This document shows positions 43,369-51,833 of a DNA stretch of 64,000 nucleotides, in pieces. This stretch comes from Halorussus salilacus (GTDB lineage Archaea; Halobacteriota; Halobacteria; Halobacteriales; Haladaptataceae). Position 1 is the first letter of the stretch, and each line of letters begins with the position of its first letter. The DNA lies in the NCBI RefSeq assembly GCF_024138125.1, contig NZ_CP099993.1, positions 186,001 through 250,000 on the forward strand, written 5' to 3'. The notes beneath the pieces were generated by a model. It searched no databases. It was not told where the DNA came from and saw nothing but the letters and a program-made list of their open reading frames with translations. The translations under genes were made by a program, and so were the position numbers.

Positions 43369-46115
43369 AGGTCCACCGACTCGACGACGACGGGACGAAC
43401 TTCGTATATCCCTGCTATCGGTGTGTGAGGTGCGTGACCCACCCGACTGTCCTGTCCCATCCCTCCGAGAACGACGACCCATCCGTCCCGCTGGAAACTC
43501 ACCTCTCTCAGGTCGGGACTCGCGCCCGCGAGGTCGTTCCCGACGGCGCGACGACCAGCGCGGGCGACGACCTCGCGGAAGTCGCCGAACTGCTCGGTCG
43601 ACTCCACGACTTCGGGAAGCTGACGACGTTCTTTCAGGCGCACGTCCGCGACGAGCCGACCGACAGGCCGACCCATCACGCTCGGCTCGGCGCGTTCGTC
43701 ACGTATCACGCGCTCTCACAGTGGGGCGTGAGCAAATCGACGCGGCTGGCGGGGACCGTCGCGGTCTGGCGACATCACGGCGACCTCCCGAACGTTGCGG
43801 TCGGCATCGCCGAGACCCTCGCGTCCGAGAACCTCTGCGACGCAGTTTCCGAGCAGGTCGGTGATATTTGCGACCACCGGAGTGACCTCGCCGGACGTAT
43901 CCTCGCCGACGTTCTCGATGACGGCGGTTCGTGGGACGCGTTCGTCGAGCGCGGCGTCGAAGATGTCAGAGCGACCATCGAGGACGAGGTGACGTACCTC
44001 GATGTCGTCGACGACGAGGACATCACCGCAGAGACCTACGCCGACATGCTCCAGCTGTCGAGCGCACTCGTCCTCGCCGACAAGACGCGTGCTGGCGGAC
44101 TCGACGACGACCGTCTCGAACCCGAGCCGCTCGATCTGGACGACCTCACCGACCACCTCGAAACCCTCGGTGGCGACGAACGAAACGACCACGAGAGAGC
44201 GCTCAACGGCCTCCGCGCCGAGGCCCAATCCGAGGTCGTCGAGAACGTCCCGCAGTTCCTCGACGCCGACGAATCGGTCGCAACCGTCACGCTTCCGACC
44301 GGTTACGGCAAGACGCTGGTCGGCCTCCGTGCGGCACTCGAAATCCAGCGACGGCGCGACACCGACGGTCGAATCGTCTACGCGCTCCCGTTCACCTCGA
44401 TAATCGACCAGACGGCCGAGACGCTTCGGGAGGTGTTCGACGCCGACCCGCTGGGCCGAACGCTCACCGTCCACCACCACCTCTCGGAGACCGCGACGCT
44501 CCCCGAGCGCGGCGGAGACGACGAGGACCGAGCCGACCCGGACGAGCCGACCGACCAGCACGCCCGCGAGGACGTGCTGGTCGGCGAGAGCTGGCGGTCG
44601 GGAGCGACGCTGACGACGTTCGTCCAGCTGTTCGAGAGCCTCGCCGGACCCGAGAACGCCCAGAGCATGAAGCTCCCCGCACTCTACGGGAGCGTCGTCA
44701 TCGTGGACGAGCCGCAGGCGCTACCGCTGTACTGGTGGCCGCTGGTCGAGCGCCTCGTGGGACTGTTGACCGAGGTGTACGACGCGCAGGTCGTCCTGAT
44801 GACCGCGACCCAGCCAGAACTGGTGGACGAGCCGTTCGCGCTGATTCGGGAGCGAGAGCGCTACTTCGACGGGGAGCTTCCCGACCGGGTCGAGTACGAG
44901 TTCGACGCGAGCGCGACGGCCCGAGACGACGAGACCGTGGTGGGCCACGAGGAAGCCGCCGTCCGACTCGTCGACGAGGCGGCTGGCGGGACCGACTCGA
45001 CGCTCGCGGTCTGCAACACCATCGACAGCGCGCGCGAGCTTTCGGAGGCCCTCGAAGACCACGTCGGCGACGACCTGCTCGACGTCAGCGACCTGTACCG
45101 ACGGGCCCTGCGAGGCTCGTTCGGTGGCATTCCGACGACCGAACCGCGCGGTAGCGAGACCGTCGCGACTCGGGAGCGAGCGCGGTTCGTCAGGCGCGTC
45201 GCCGACGCGGATGCCGACCTCGCTCTGGTCCATCTCACGACCCGGATTCGGCCGTGCGACCGCAGGGCGCTTCTCGACATCGCGTCGGACCTCACCGGGG
45301 AGGACGTGCCACTCGTCGTGGTCTCGACCCAGCTGATCGAGGCTGGCGTGGACATCAGCTTCGACCGGGTGTACCGGGACCTCGCCCCGCTCGATAGCAT
45401 CGTGCAGGCCGCCGGGCGGTGCAACCGGTCCTACGAGCGCCGCGACCGCGGGACCGTGACGGTCTGGCGACTCGGACCACCCGGCGACCGCGAGAAACCG
45501 CCGTCCGCGGCAGTGTACGCGCGTGTCGAGAAATCCACCGAACAGAACCTGATCAACGCGACTCGGGAGGCACTCGAATCGGCGGTCGAACCACGAATCC
45601 CGGGAGACCTCGACGGGGCGACGGTTCCCGAGTCGGTTCTCACCACCCACGCAGTCGAGGCGTATCACCGACTGGTCGGAGAGGGCGTCGAACCCGACGG
45701 CAACGACCCCGTGAACTACTACGAGAGCGCCGAAGCCGCATCGCTCCGGAAGGAATCGCTTATCGATCAGGTCCTCTCGTTCGAGGTGTACGTCTGTCGG
45801 ACCGACGCCGAACACCGACTCGTCTCGGACCTCCGGGAAGCCCGCCGCGAGCGGCGATTCGACGAGATCGACCGGCTTCGATCCGACCTCACCGAACTGC
45901 GCGTATCTGTCCCCGTCTATCGGCGCGATTCGGAGGCCGCGAGAGTGCTCGCCAACATCGACCCGCTGTTCTCGCTCGACCGCGGGACGAACTGGGGCGA
46001 CGAGACCGAGCGCGTACTCGACCGCTCGGCGTCCGACACCGAGTTCGGGAAGTACTTCCACCCCCGAGACGGAGTCCACTTGCCCGAGAGTAACGTGGAG
46101 GCGCGATTCTTCTGA
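43365..46115 (+). CDS. cas3: CRISPR-associated nuclease-helicase Cas3
   Basis: A 916-residue Cas3 with an N-terminal HD nuclease (ETHLSQVG His46, LHDFGK His81-Asp82, RPTHHARLG, VWRHHG) and SF2 helicase: Walker A TLPTGYGKT (about 310), DExx as VDEPQALP (about 447), motif VI QAAGRCNR. It degrades DNA recognised by Cascade. GTG 43365 overlaps the cas5 stop. The first 25 residues contain CYRCVRC, unusual for the family, so the true start could be later. Confidence 0.92.
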   Translation: MKVHRLDDDGTNFVYPCYRCVRCVTHPTVLSHPSENDDPSVPLETHLSQVGTRAREVVPDGATTSAGDDLAEVAELLGRLHDFGKLTTFFQAHVRDEPTDRPTHHARLGAFVTYHALSQWGVSKSTRLAGTVAVWRHHGDLPNVAVGIAETLASENLCDAVSEQVGDICDHRSDLAGRILADVLDDGGSWDAFVERGVEDVRATIEDEVTYLDVVDDEDITAETYADMLQLSSALVLADKTRAGGLDDDRLEPEPLDLDDLTDHLETLGGDERNDHERALNGLRAEAQSEVVENVPQFLDADESVATVTLPTGYGKTLVGLRAALEIQRRRDTDGRIVYALPFTSIIDQTAETLREVFDADPLGRTLTVHHHLSETATLPERGGDDEDRADPDEPTDQHAREDVLVGESWRSGATLTTFVQLFESLAGPENAQSMKLPALYGSVVIVDEPQALPLYWWPLVERLVGLLTEVYDAQVVLMTATQPELVDEPFALIRERERYFDGELPDRVEYEFDASATARDDETVVGHEEAAVRLVDEAAGGTDSTLAVCNTIDSARELSEALEDHVGDDLLDVSDLYRRALRGSFGGIPTTEPRGSETVATRERARFVRRVADADADLALVHLTTRIRPCDRRALLDIASDLTGEDVPLVVVSTQLIEAGVDISFDRVYRDLAPLDSIVQAAGRCNRSYERRDRGTVTVWRLGPPGDREKPPSAAVYARVEKSTEQNLINATREALESAVEPRIPGDLDGATVPESVLTTHAVEAYHRLVGEGVEPDGNDPVNYYESAEAASLRKESLIDQVLSFEVYVCRTDAEHRLVSDLREARRERRFDEIDRLRSDLTELRVSVPVYRRDSEAARVLANIDPLFSLDRGTNWGDETERVLDRSASDTEFGKYFHPRDGVHLPESNVEARFF

Positions 46116-46723
46116 CCGACGACGGTATCGGAGGCGACCCGACCGAGGACTACCCGACCGAAAAGCGGCCGCCCGAGGACGACCCGGTCGAACGCCTCCT
46201 CCGAACGGCTCGCGACGAGGCCGTCACCGACGAGTTCCGCGTGACGGGCGTGATGATGCAGTACTACGAGGTGTGCGAGCGCGAACTCTGGTTCCTGAGC
46301 CGTGACGTCGAGATCGACCGCGCGAATCCGGCGGTCGTCCGTGGTACCCACGTCGACGAGAGTGCCTACGACGAGAAGCGCCGCAACTTCAGCATCGACG
46401 GTACCATCGCGCTCGACGTACTCGACAGCGGGCAGGTCGTGGAAGTCAAGCCGTCGTCGTCGCTGGTCGAACCCGCGAAGCTCCAGTTGCTGTACTACCT
46501 CTGGTACCTCGACCGCGTGGTCGGCGTCGAGAAATCCGGGGTTCTGGCTCATCCGACCGAGCGCCAGCGCGAGACCGTCGAACTCACCGATGAGAACGCG
46601 ACTCGGGTCGAGGACGCGATTCGAGGCGTCCACGCGGTCGTCACGAGCGACTCGCCGCCGCCAGCCGAGGAGAAACCGTTCTGCGAATCGTGCGCGTACT
46701 ACGACTTCTGCTGGAGTTGCTAA
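46112..46723 (+). CDS. cas4: CRISPR adaptation nuclease Cas4
   Basis: A RecB-like exonuclease that trims prespacers and selects PAMs with Cas1-Cas2. Visible: Cys in YYEVCERELWF, nuclease residues in IDGTIALDVL and VVEVKPSS, and the C-terminal iron-sulfur cysteines CESCAYYDFCWSC. No ATG/GTG/TTG occurs between the upstream in-frame stop (46091) and GTG 46241, though homologous sequence clearly continues upstream (DPVERLLRTARDEAV). I mark CTG 46112, overlapping the cas3 stop as CTGA, as the likely start; GTG 46241 is the conservative alternative. Confidence 0.8.
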   Translation: MTDDGIGGDPTEDYPTEKRPPEDDPVERLLRTARDEAVTDEFRVTGVMMQYYEVCERELWFLSRDVEIDRANPAVVRGTHVDESAYDEKRRNFSIDGTIALDVLDSGQVVEVKPSSSLVEPAKLQLLYYLWYLDRVVGVEKSGVLAHPTERQRETVELTDENATRVEDAIRGVHAVVTSDSPPPAEEKPFCESCAYYDFCWSC

Positions 46724-46724
46724 C

Positions 46725-47717
46725 ATGGACAGGAACTACCACGTCTTTTCCGACGGCCGCATCGAGCGAAACGACGACACCGTCCGCCTCGTGACCGAAG
46801 ACGGCGAGAAGAAGTACCTCCCCGTCGAGAACGCCGAGGCGCTGTTCCTCCACGGGCAGATCGACTACAACACGAGACTCGTCTCGTTCCTGAACGACCA
46901 CGGGGTCGCCATGCATGTGTTCGGCTGGAACGACTACTACGCTGGGTCGATAGTGCCCAAACGGGGCCAGACCTCGGGACAGACGCTGGTCGAACAGGTC
47001 CGCGCCTACGACGACCCCGAGAGACGTCGCGACCTCGCCGCGAAGTTCGTGGCGGGGAGCATCCACAACATGCAGACGAACGTACAGTACTACGACAACC
47101 GCGGGCACGACTTCGGCCCGATACGCGACCGGCTCGACGCGTGTCGGTCGGCCCTCGACGACGCCGAGAGCGTCGAGGAAGCGATGGGCGTCGAAGCCAC
47201 TGCCCGCCGGGCGTACTACTCGACGTTCGACGAAATCCTCCCCGAGGAGTTCGTCTTCGGCGGTCGGAAGTACAACCCCCCGAACAACGAGGTGAACAGC
47301 CTCATCTCGTTCGGCAACTCCCTCGTCTACGCCAACGTCGTCTCTGCGATTCGCGCGACCGCACTCGACCCCGCGATAAGCTACCTCCACGAACCGGGCG
47401 AACGGCGCTACTCGCTCGCGCTCGACATCGCCGACCTGTTCAAACCCCTCCTCACCGACCGGGTCGTGTTCCGACTCGTCAACCGAAACCAACTGACCAC
47501 CGACAGCTTCGAATCCGAACTCAATTCGTGTCTCCTGACCGACGCCGGGCGCAAGACGTTCTCGAAGGCGTTCGAGGAGACCCTCGAACGCACCGTCGAA
47601 CACCCGCGACTCGACCGCAAGGTGAGCTACCAGTACCTCCTCCGGATGGAGGCGTACAAGCTCAAAAAGCACCTCCTGACCGGCGAGGAGTACGTCCCCT
47701 TCGAGCGGTGGTGGTGA
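46725..47717 (+). CDS. cas1: CRISPR integrase Cas1
   Basis: A 330-residue Cas1, the metal-dependent integrase for new spacers. Metal ligands are likely Glu157 (GVEATARRAYY), His222 (SYLHEPG) and Asp237 (LDIADLFKP). The ATG follows the cas4 stop by one base, and the gene ends 3 bp before cas2. Confidence 0.94.
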   Translation: MDRNYHVFSDGRIERNDDTVRLVTEDGEKKYLPVENAEALFLHGQIDYNTRLVSFLNDHGVAMHVFGWNDYYAGSIVPKRGQTSGQTLVEQVRAYDDPERRRDLAAKFVAGSIHNMQTNVQYYDNRGHDFGPIRDRLDACRSALDDAESVEEAMGVEATARRAYYSTFDEILPEEFVFGGRKYNPPNNEVNSLISFGNSLVYANVVSAIRATALDPAISYLHEPGERRYSLALDIADLFKPLLTDRVVFRLVNRNQLTTDSFESELNSCLLTDAGRKTFSKAFEETLERTVEHPRLDRKVSYQYLLRMEAYKLKKHLLTGEEYVPFERWW

Positions 47718-47720
47718 GCG

Positions 47721-47984
47721 GTGGTCTACGTCATCGTCGTCTACGACATGCAGGCCGACCGCACGCACCTCCTGCTCAAATTCCTCAGGCGCTACCTGAC
47801 GCACGTCCAAAACTCCGTGTTCGAAGGGGAGGTGACCGAAGGCGACCTCGAAACCATCGAAACTCGAATCGACTCGATTCTGGAACCGGACGAATCGACC
47901 ATCATCTACGAGGTCTCGTCCGAGAAACTCCTCCAACGAGAGGTCTTCGGCGACGACCCGACCGAAGACCAGCGTTTCCTGTAG
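47721..47984 (+). CDS. cas2: CRISPR adaptation protein Cas2
   Basis: An 87-residue Cas2 with the ferredoxin fold and conserved Asp9 (VIVVYDMQ), ending DQRFL. It bridges Cas1 dimers. GTG start. Last cas gene; the leader follows at once. Confidence 0.93.
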   Translation: MVYVIVVYDMQADRTHLLLKFLRRYLTHVQNSVFEGEVTEGDLETIETRIDSILEPDESTIIYEVSSEKLLQREVFGDDPTEDQRFL

Positions 47985-48143
47985 CTGTCCGGCGCTTCCG
48001 TCGGAGGTGCGTACTCCGGAGCCCAAGCGATAGTCGATACCCCGTCGTCGACCCCCCGGGGGTTGGGAGGGTATTGGCGGTCGACGGAAATGTTGATGTA
48101 CGAGCAGTGGGTACGGTGGGGTGAGGCCCCGAAATGGGGCATG
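47985..48143 (+). promoter_or_regulatory. CRISPR leader
   Basis: 159 bp between the cas2 stop and the first repeat. Its last 37 bp (GTGGGTACGGTGGGGTGAG then a CCCC...GGGG hairpin ending CATG) recur in inverted orientation before cas6. Leader-proximal conservation is expected for integration anchoring. A GC palindrome (CCCCCCGGGGG region, about 48050-48062) lies in the middle. Confidence 0.8.
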
Positions 48144-50697
48144 GTTTCAGCAGAACCCTTGTGGGATTGAAGCACCCCGCAAATCGGGCATGGGACGTTG
48201 CTCATAGGGTTTCAGCAGAACCCTTGTGGGATTGAAGCGTCCTCGGTCTGCCCGAGTCCTACGGCGAGCCGGAGGTTTCAGCAGAACCCTTGTGGGATTG
48301 AAGCCGCACCTGCCGCCGCTTCGACCTGTTCGGCGAGGTCGTTTCAGCAGAACCCTTGTGGGATTGAAGCCGTCTCGCCCGAGCTGGTGATGTCTTGGCG
48401 GGTTTCCGTTTCAGCAGAACCCTTGTGGGATTGAAGCCACGACCTCCGCCGGACGTGGGCCACGTCGCTCCGGGTTTCAGCAGAACCCTTGTGGGATTGA
48501 AGCGTCGAGGACGGTGGTAGCTCATGAACGCACCCGGAGTTTCAGCAGAACCCTTGTGGGATTGAAGCCCTCCTCCGGAACTTTACCGTATTGCTCGCGG
48601 AATTGGTTTCAGCAGAACCCTTGTGGGATTGAAGCATCCTGGCGGTCCTGCTCGACGCGGTCGTCGGTTGGGGTTTCAGCAGAACCCTTGTGGGATTGAA
48701 GCTAGGTCCCATCCGGTACTCTCGATATTATACGTGGGTTTCAGCAGAACCCTTGTGGGATTGAAGCAGGTCATCGAGGGCATCGACTCGTTCGGCGGTC
48801 TCTTGTTTCAGCAGAACCCTTGTGGGATTGAAGCAGATGTAACATCTACTTTTTCAGAATCACCGCCACCTGTTTCAGCAGAACCCTTGTGGGATTGAAG
48901 CATCTGGTATGATAAGGCTATCTGTATCACAATATAGTTTCAGCAGAAACCTTGTGGGATTGAAGCAAAAGTTAAAGCTATTTCAAGAGATGATGGGTCT
49001 TAGTTTCAGCAGAACCCTTGTGGGATTGAAGCGAACAAGCTTCTCGAAATCTGGCAGAACAATCAGGTTTCAGCAGAACCCTTGTGGGATTGAAGCGTGC
49101 GGTCGGAGCAGAAGTATGGTGAGACGGTTTTCGTTTCAGCAGAACCCTTGTGGGATTGAAGCAGCTGGTTCGTCCGGGTCGCCTCGGTCGTCGCTGTCTC
49201 GGGGTTTCAGCAGAACCCTTGTGGGATTGAAGCATGGGTTGAAACGGCCACGAACGTCGAGAAAACAGCCGTTTCAGCAGAACCCTTGTGGGATTGAAGC
49301 GTCGTTCATGGTGTTAGTTCGCTATGGAGTACGTGGTTTCAGCAGAACCCTTGTGGGATTGAAGCCTGGGCGAGCCGGTCCTTGATGAGGCCGGGGACTT
49401 CGTTTCAGCAGAACCCTTGTGGGATTGAAGCGTCGACAAGACCGGGCTGAAATCCGCGTCGTTCTACGCGTTTCAGCAGAACCCTTGTGGGATTGAAGCC
49501 CCTAATCCCCGGTAAGACGCGCTTAAACCCGATTAGTTTCAGCAGAACCCTTGTGGGATTGAAGCCTCATCCCAATTTAGAGTTATCTGCGATGGGGTAC
49601 CGTTTCAGCAGAACCCTTGTGGGATTGAAGCTTGAATAAACATATAATGTATCATTATATATAGCAGGTTTCAGCAGAACCCTTGTGGGATTGAAGCGCG
49701 GTATCAACCACGGGGTCCACGTCAAATACGGCGTTTCAGCAGAACCCTTGTGGGATTGAAGCTTGTACGCGGTTTCGTAGGAGCACCCGACGTAGTCGGC
49801 GTTTCAGCAGAACCCTTGTGGGATTGAAGCATCAGCACCATCCCATGACGCCGTAGTCGTCGTGAACGTTTCAGCAGAACCCTTGTGGGATTGAAGCCGG
49901 GGCGGTTCGTCGATGGAAGTAGTCAATATCACCGGGTTTCAGCAGAACCCTTGTGGGATTGAAGCGATCCAGCCGCCCGTGATGCTCGACAGCTGGCGGA
50001 GTTTCAGCAGAACCCTTGTGGGATTGAAGCCGTACGTCGGGCCGACCGCGGGCGACATTGCGAAGTTTCAGCAGAACCCTTGTGGGATTGAAGCTCCTCG
50101 TACCCCATCTACTCGTCACCTCCGACGAACGGTTTCAGCAGAACCCTTGTGGGATTGAAGCCGCGACTGGATACACCTGATGCTCACCGCGCTCACCGGT
50201 TTCAGCAGAACCCTTGTGGGATTGAAGCGTCGTGAGGGGTCTCGTCAGTCATCGGCGGTGGTCCAGTTTCAGCAGAACCCTTGTGGGATTGAAGCAAGGG
50301 CGCTGAGGTAGCGGTTATCGATACGTGGCAATTGTTTCAGCAGAACCCTTGTGGGATTGAAGCTGGCCACTCAACGTCTCCAAGCGGGTCGTCCAACCAT
50401 GTTTCAGCAGAACCCTTGTGGGATTGAAGCAGGAAGTGGGCCACGGTATCAGCGTAATCCGCGCCCTGTTTCAGCAGAACCCTTGTGGGATTGAAGCGAG
50501 ATAGCGGTCGACGTGGTGCAGGGGTGGCGACGAGTTTCAGCAGAACCCTTGTGGGATTGAAGCACCGTCGACTGCGCGAACGAAGCCGTCGCCCACCGCG
50601 TTTCAGCAGAACCCTTGTGGGATTGAAGCTCGTCGAGTCCGTCGACGGACGCCGTCACATCTTCAGCGTTTCAGCAGAACCCTTGTGGGATCGAGTA
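48144..50697 (+). CRISPR. CRISPR array, 39 repeats and 38 spacers (type I-B)
   Basis: The 30-bp repeat (GTTTCAGCAG, then AACCCTTGTG, then GGATTGAAGC) starts at 48144, 48209, 48275 and so on to 50668; spacers are about 34-40 bp. Repeat 13 (48937) has one C-to-A change. The last repeat (50668) keeps 24 bases and then diverges, marking the leader-distal end and confirming orientation away from cas2. The final GATTGAAGC supplies the 5' handle of crRNAs. Spacers 9, 11-14 and 22-23 are noticeably AT-rich. Confidence 0.97.
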
Positions 50698-50746
50698 TCA
50701 AGCAAGAATCGCAAAACTCACCGCGGAAATCCCGCCTCCGGCCGAC

Positions 50747-51823
50747 CTACTCTTCGCCGCCCGCCTCACCGCCCACGATGGCCGCCACGTCGGCGTGGTC
50801 GTGGAGCAGGTCGCGCATGCGCGCTACCGTCTCGGCGTCGCGGGTCCGGCCGCTCCGGACCACGTCCTCGGCGCGCTCGATGGTGGTGAGGGTGTCCGAC
50901 TGGACGAGCAGGACGGGGACGCCCCGTTCCTCTGCCGCGCCGACGATGGCCCCCGGCGGGCGGAAGCCCCCCGTGAGGATGAGACACTTCACGCCCGGCG
51001 CTTCGAGCGCGACCCGCTGGAGGTCGGGGCGGTCGCCGCCGGTGATGAGCGCGGCGTCCTTGGTCCGACGGAGGTGCCGGAGCGCGGAGTCCCCGGACAT
51101 CGCGCCGACGAGGAACCGCTCGACGAAGGCGTCGGCGGGCGCGTCGGTGAGCTGTTCGGCCGACAGCTCGTCGGCCAGCTCCGCGACCGTGACGCCCGCC
51201 AGCGCCTGCTCGCGCGGGACCACTCCGAGGACGGGCACGCCGCGGCCTTCGAGAAACGGCGTGACCTCGGTTTCGAGGTCGTCGAAGCTCCCGTCCGGGA
51301 CCGCATTGAACAGCACGCCGAGCAGGCGGTCGCCGATGTCGTCGGCCGCCGCGAGCACCTCGTCCACGTCGCCGCCCCGCTCGTAGCGCGAGAGGAGCAG
51401 GACCTCGGCGTCGAGCAGTTCGGCCACGTCGGCGTCGGTGAGGTCGACGATGCCGCCCGTGGTGAGTTCGCCCCCGCCCTCGATCACCATCAGGTCCTTG
51501 CCCTCGGCGAGGGTCTCGAAACTCTCGCGGACCCCCTCGCGGAGGTCGTCGGGGTCCTCGCGGCCGCGGATGGCCTGCTCGACGAACGTCGGCGAGTAGA
51601 CCACGGGTTCGAGGTCGTGCATCTCGGCGTCGAGGCCGAGCAGTTCGCGCGCGAGCATCGGGTCCTCGTCGAGCGTCTTGCCGACGTTGCTCTGGAGCCG
51701 GGTGCCCTTCGGTTTCATGTAGCCGACCGAGAGGCCGCGCTCGGCCGCGAGCTTCGCGAGCGCGAGCGCGACCGCGGTCTTTCCTGTGCTCTCTGCGGTC
51801 GAAGTGACGAGTACTGTCTTCAT
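50747..51823 (-). CDS. Phosphotransacetylase-like P-loop protein with DRTGG domain
   Basis: A 358-residue protein: N-terminal P-loop domain of the BioD/CobB type with TSTAESTGKTAVALALAK (7-24) and MVIEGGGELTTGG (about 112), and a C-terminal DRTGG-type domain (about 215-330). It corresponds to the N-terminal regulatory part of bacterial Pta without the catalytic domain. It starts 10 bp after the ADP-forming acyl-CoA synthetase gene and probably modulates acyl-CoA metabolism. Confidence 0.75.
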   Translation of the reverse strand: MKTVLVTSTAESTGKTAVALALAKLAAERGLSVGYMKPKGTRLQSNVGKTLDEDPMLARELLGLDAEMHDLEPVVYSPTFVEQAIRGREDPDDLREGVRESFETLAEGKDLMVIEGGGELTTGGIVDLTDADVAELLDAEVLLLSRYERGGDVDEVLAAADDIGDRLLGVLFNAVPDGSFDDLETEVTPFLEGRGVPVLGVVPREQALAGVTVAELADELSAEQLTDAPADAFVERFLVGAMSGDSALRHLRRTKDAALITGGDRPDLQRVALEAPGVKCLILTGGFRPPGAIVGAAEERGVPVLLVQSDTLTTIERAEDVVRSGRTRDAETVARMRDLLHDHADVAAIVGGEAGGEE

Positions 51824-51833
51824 GCGTTGGTCC

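Noticed and set aside
48198-50158. Open frames within the CRISPR array with repeated FQQNPCGIEA or LQSHKGSAET peptides
   Set aside because: These are translations of the CRISPR repeat and have no coding meaning.
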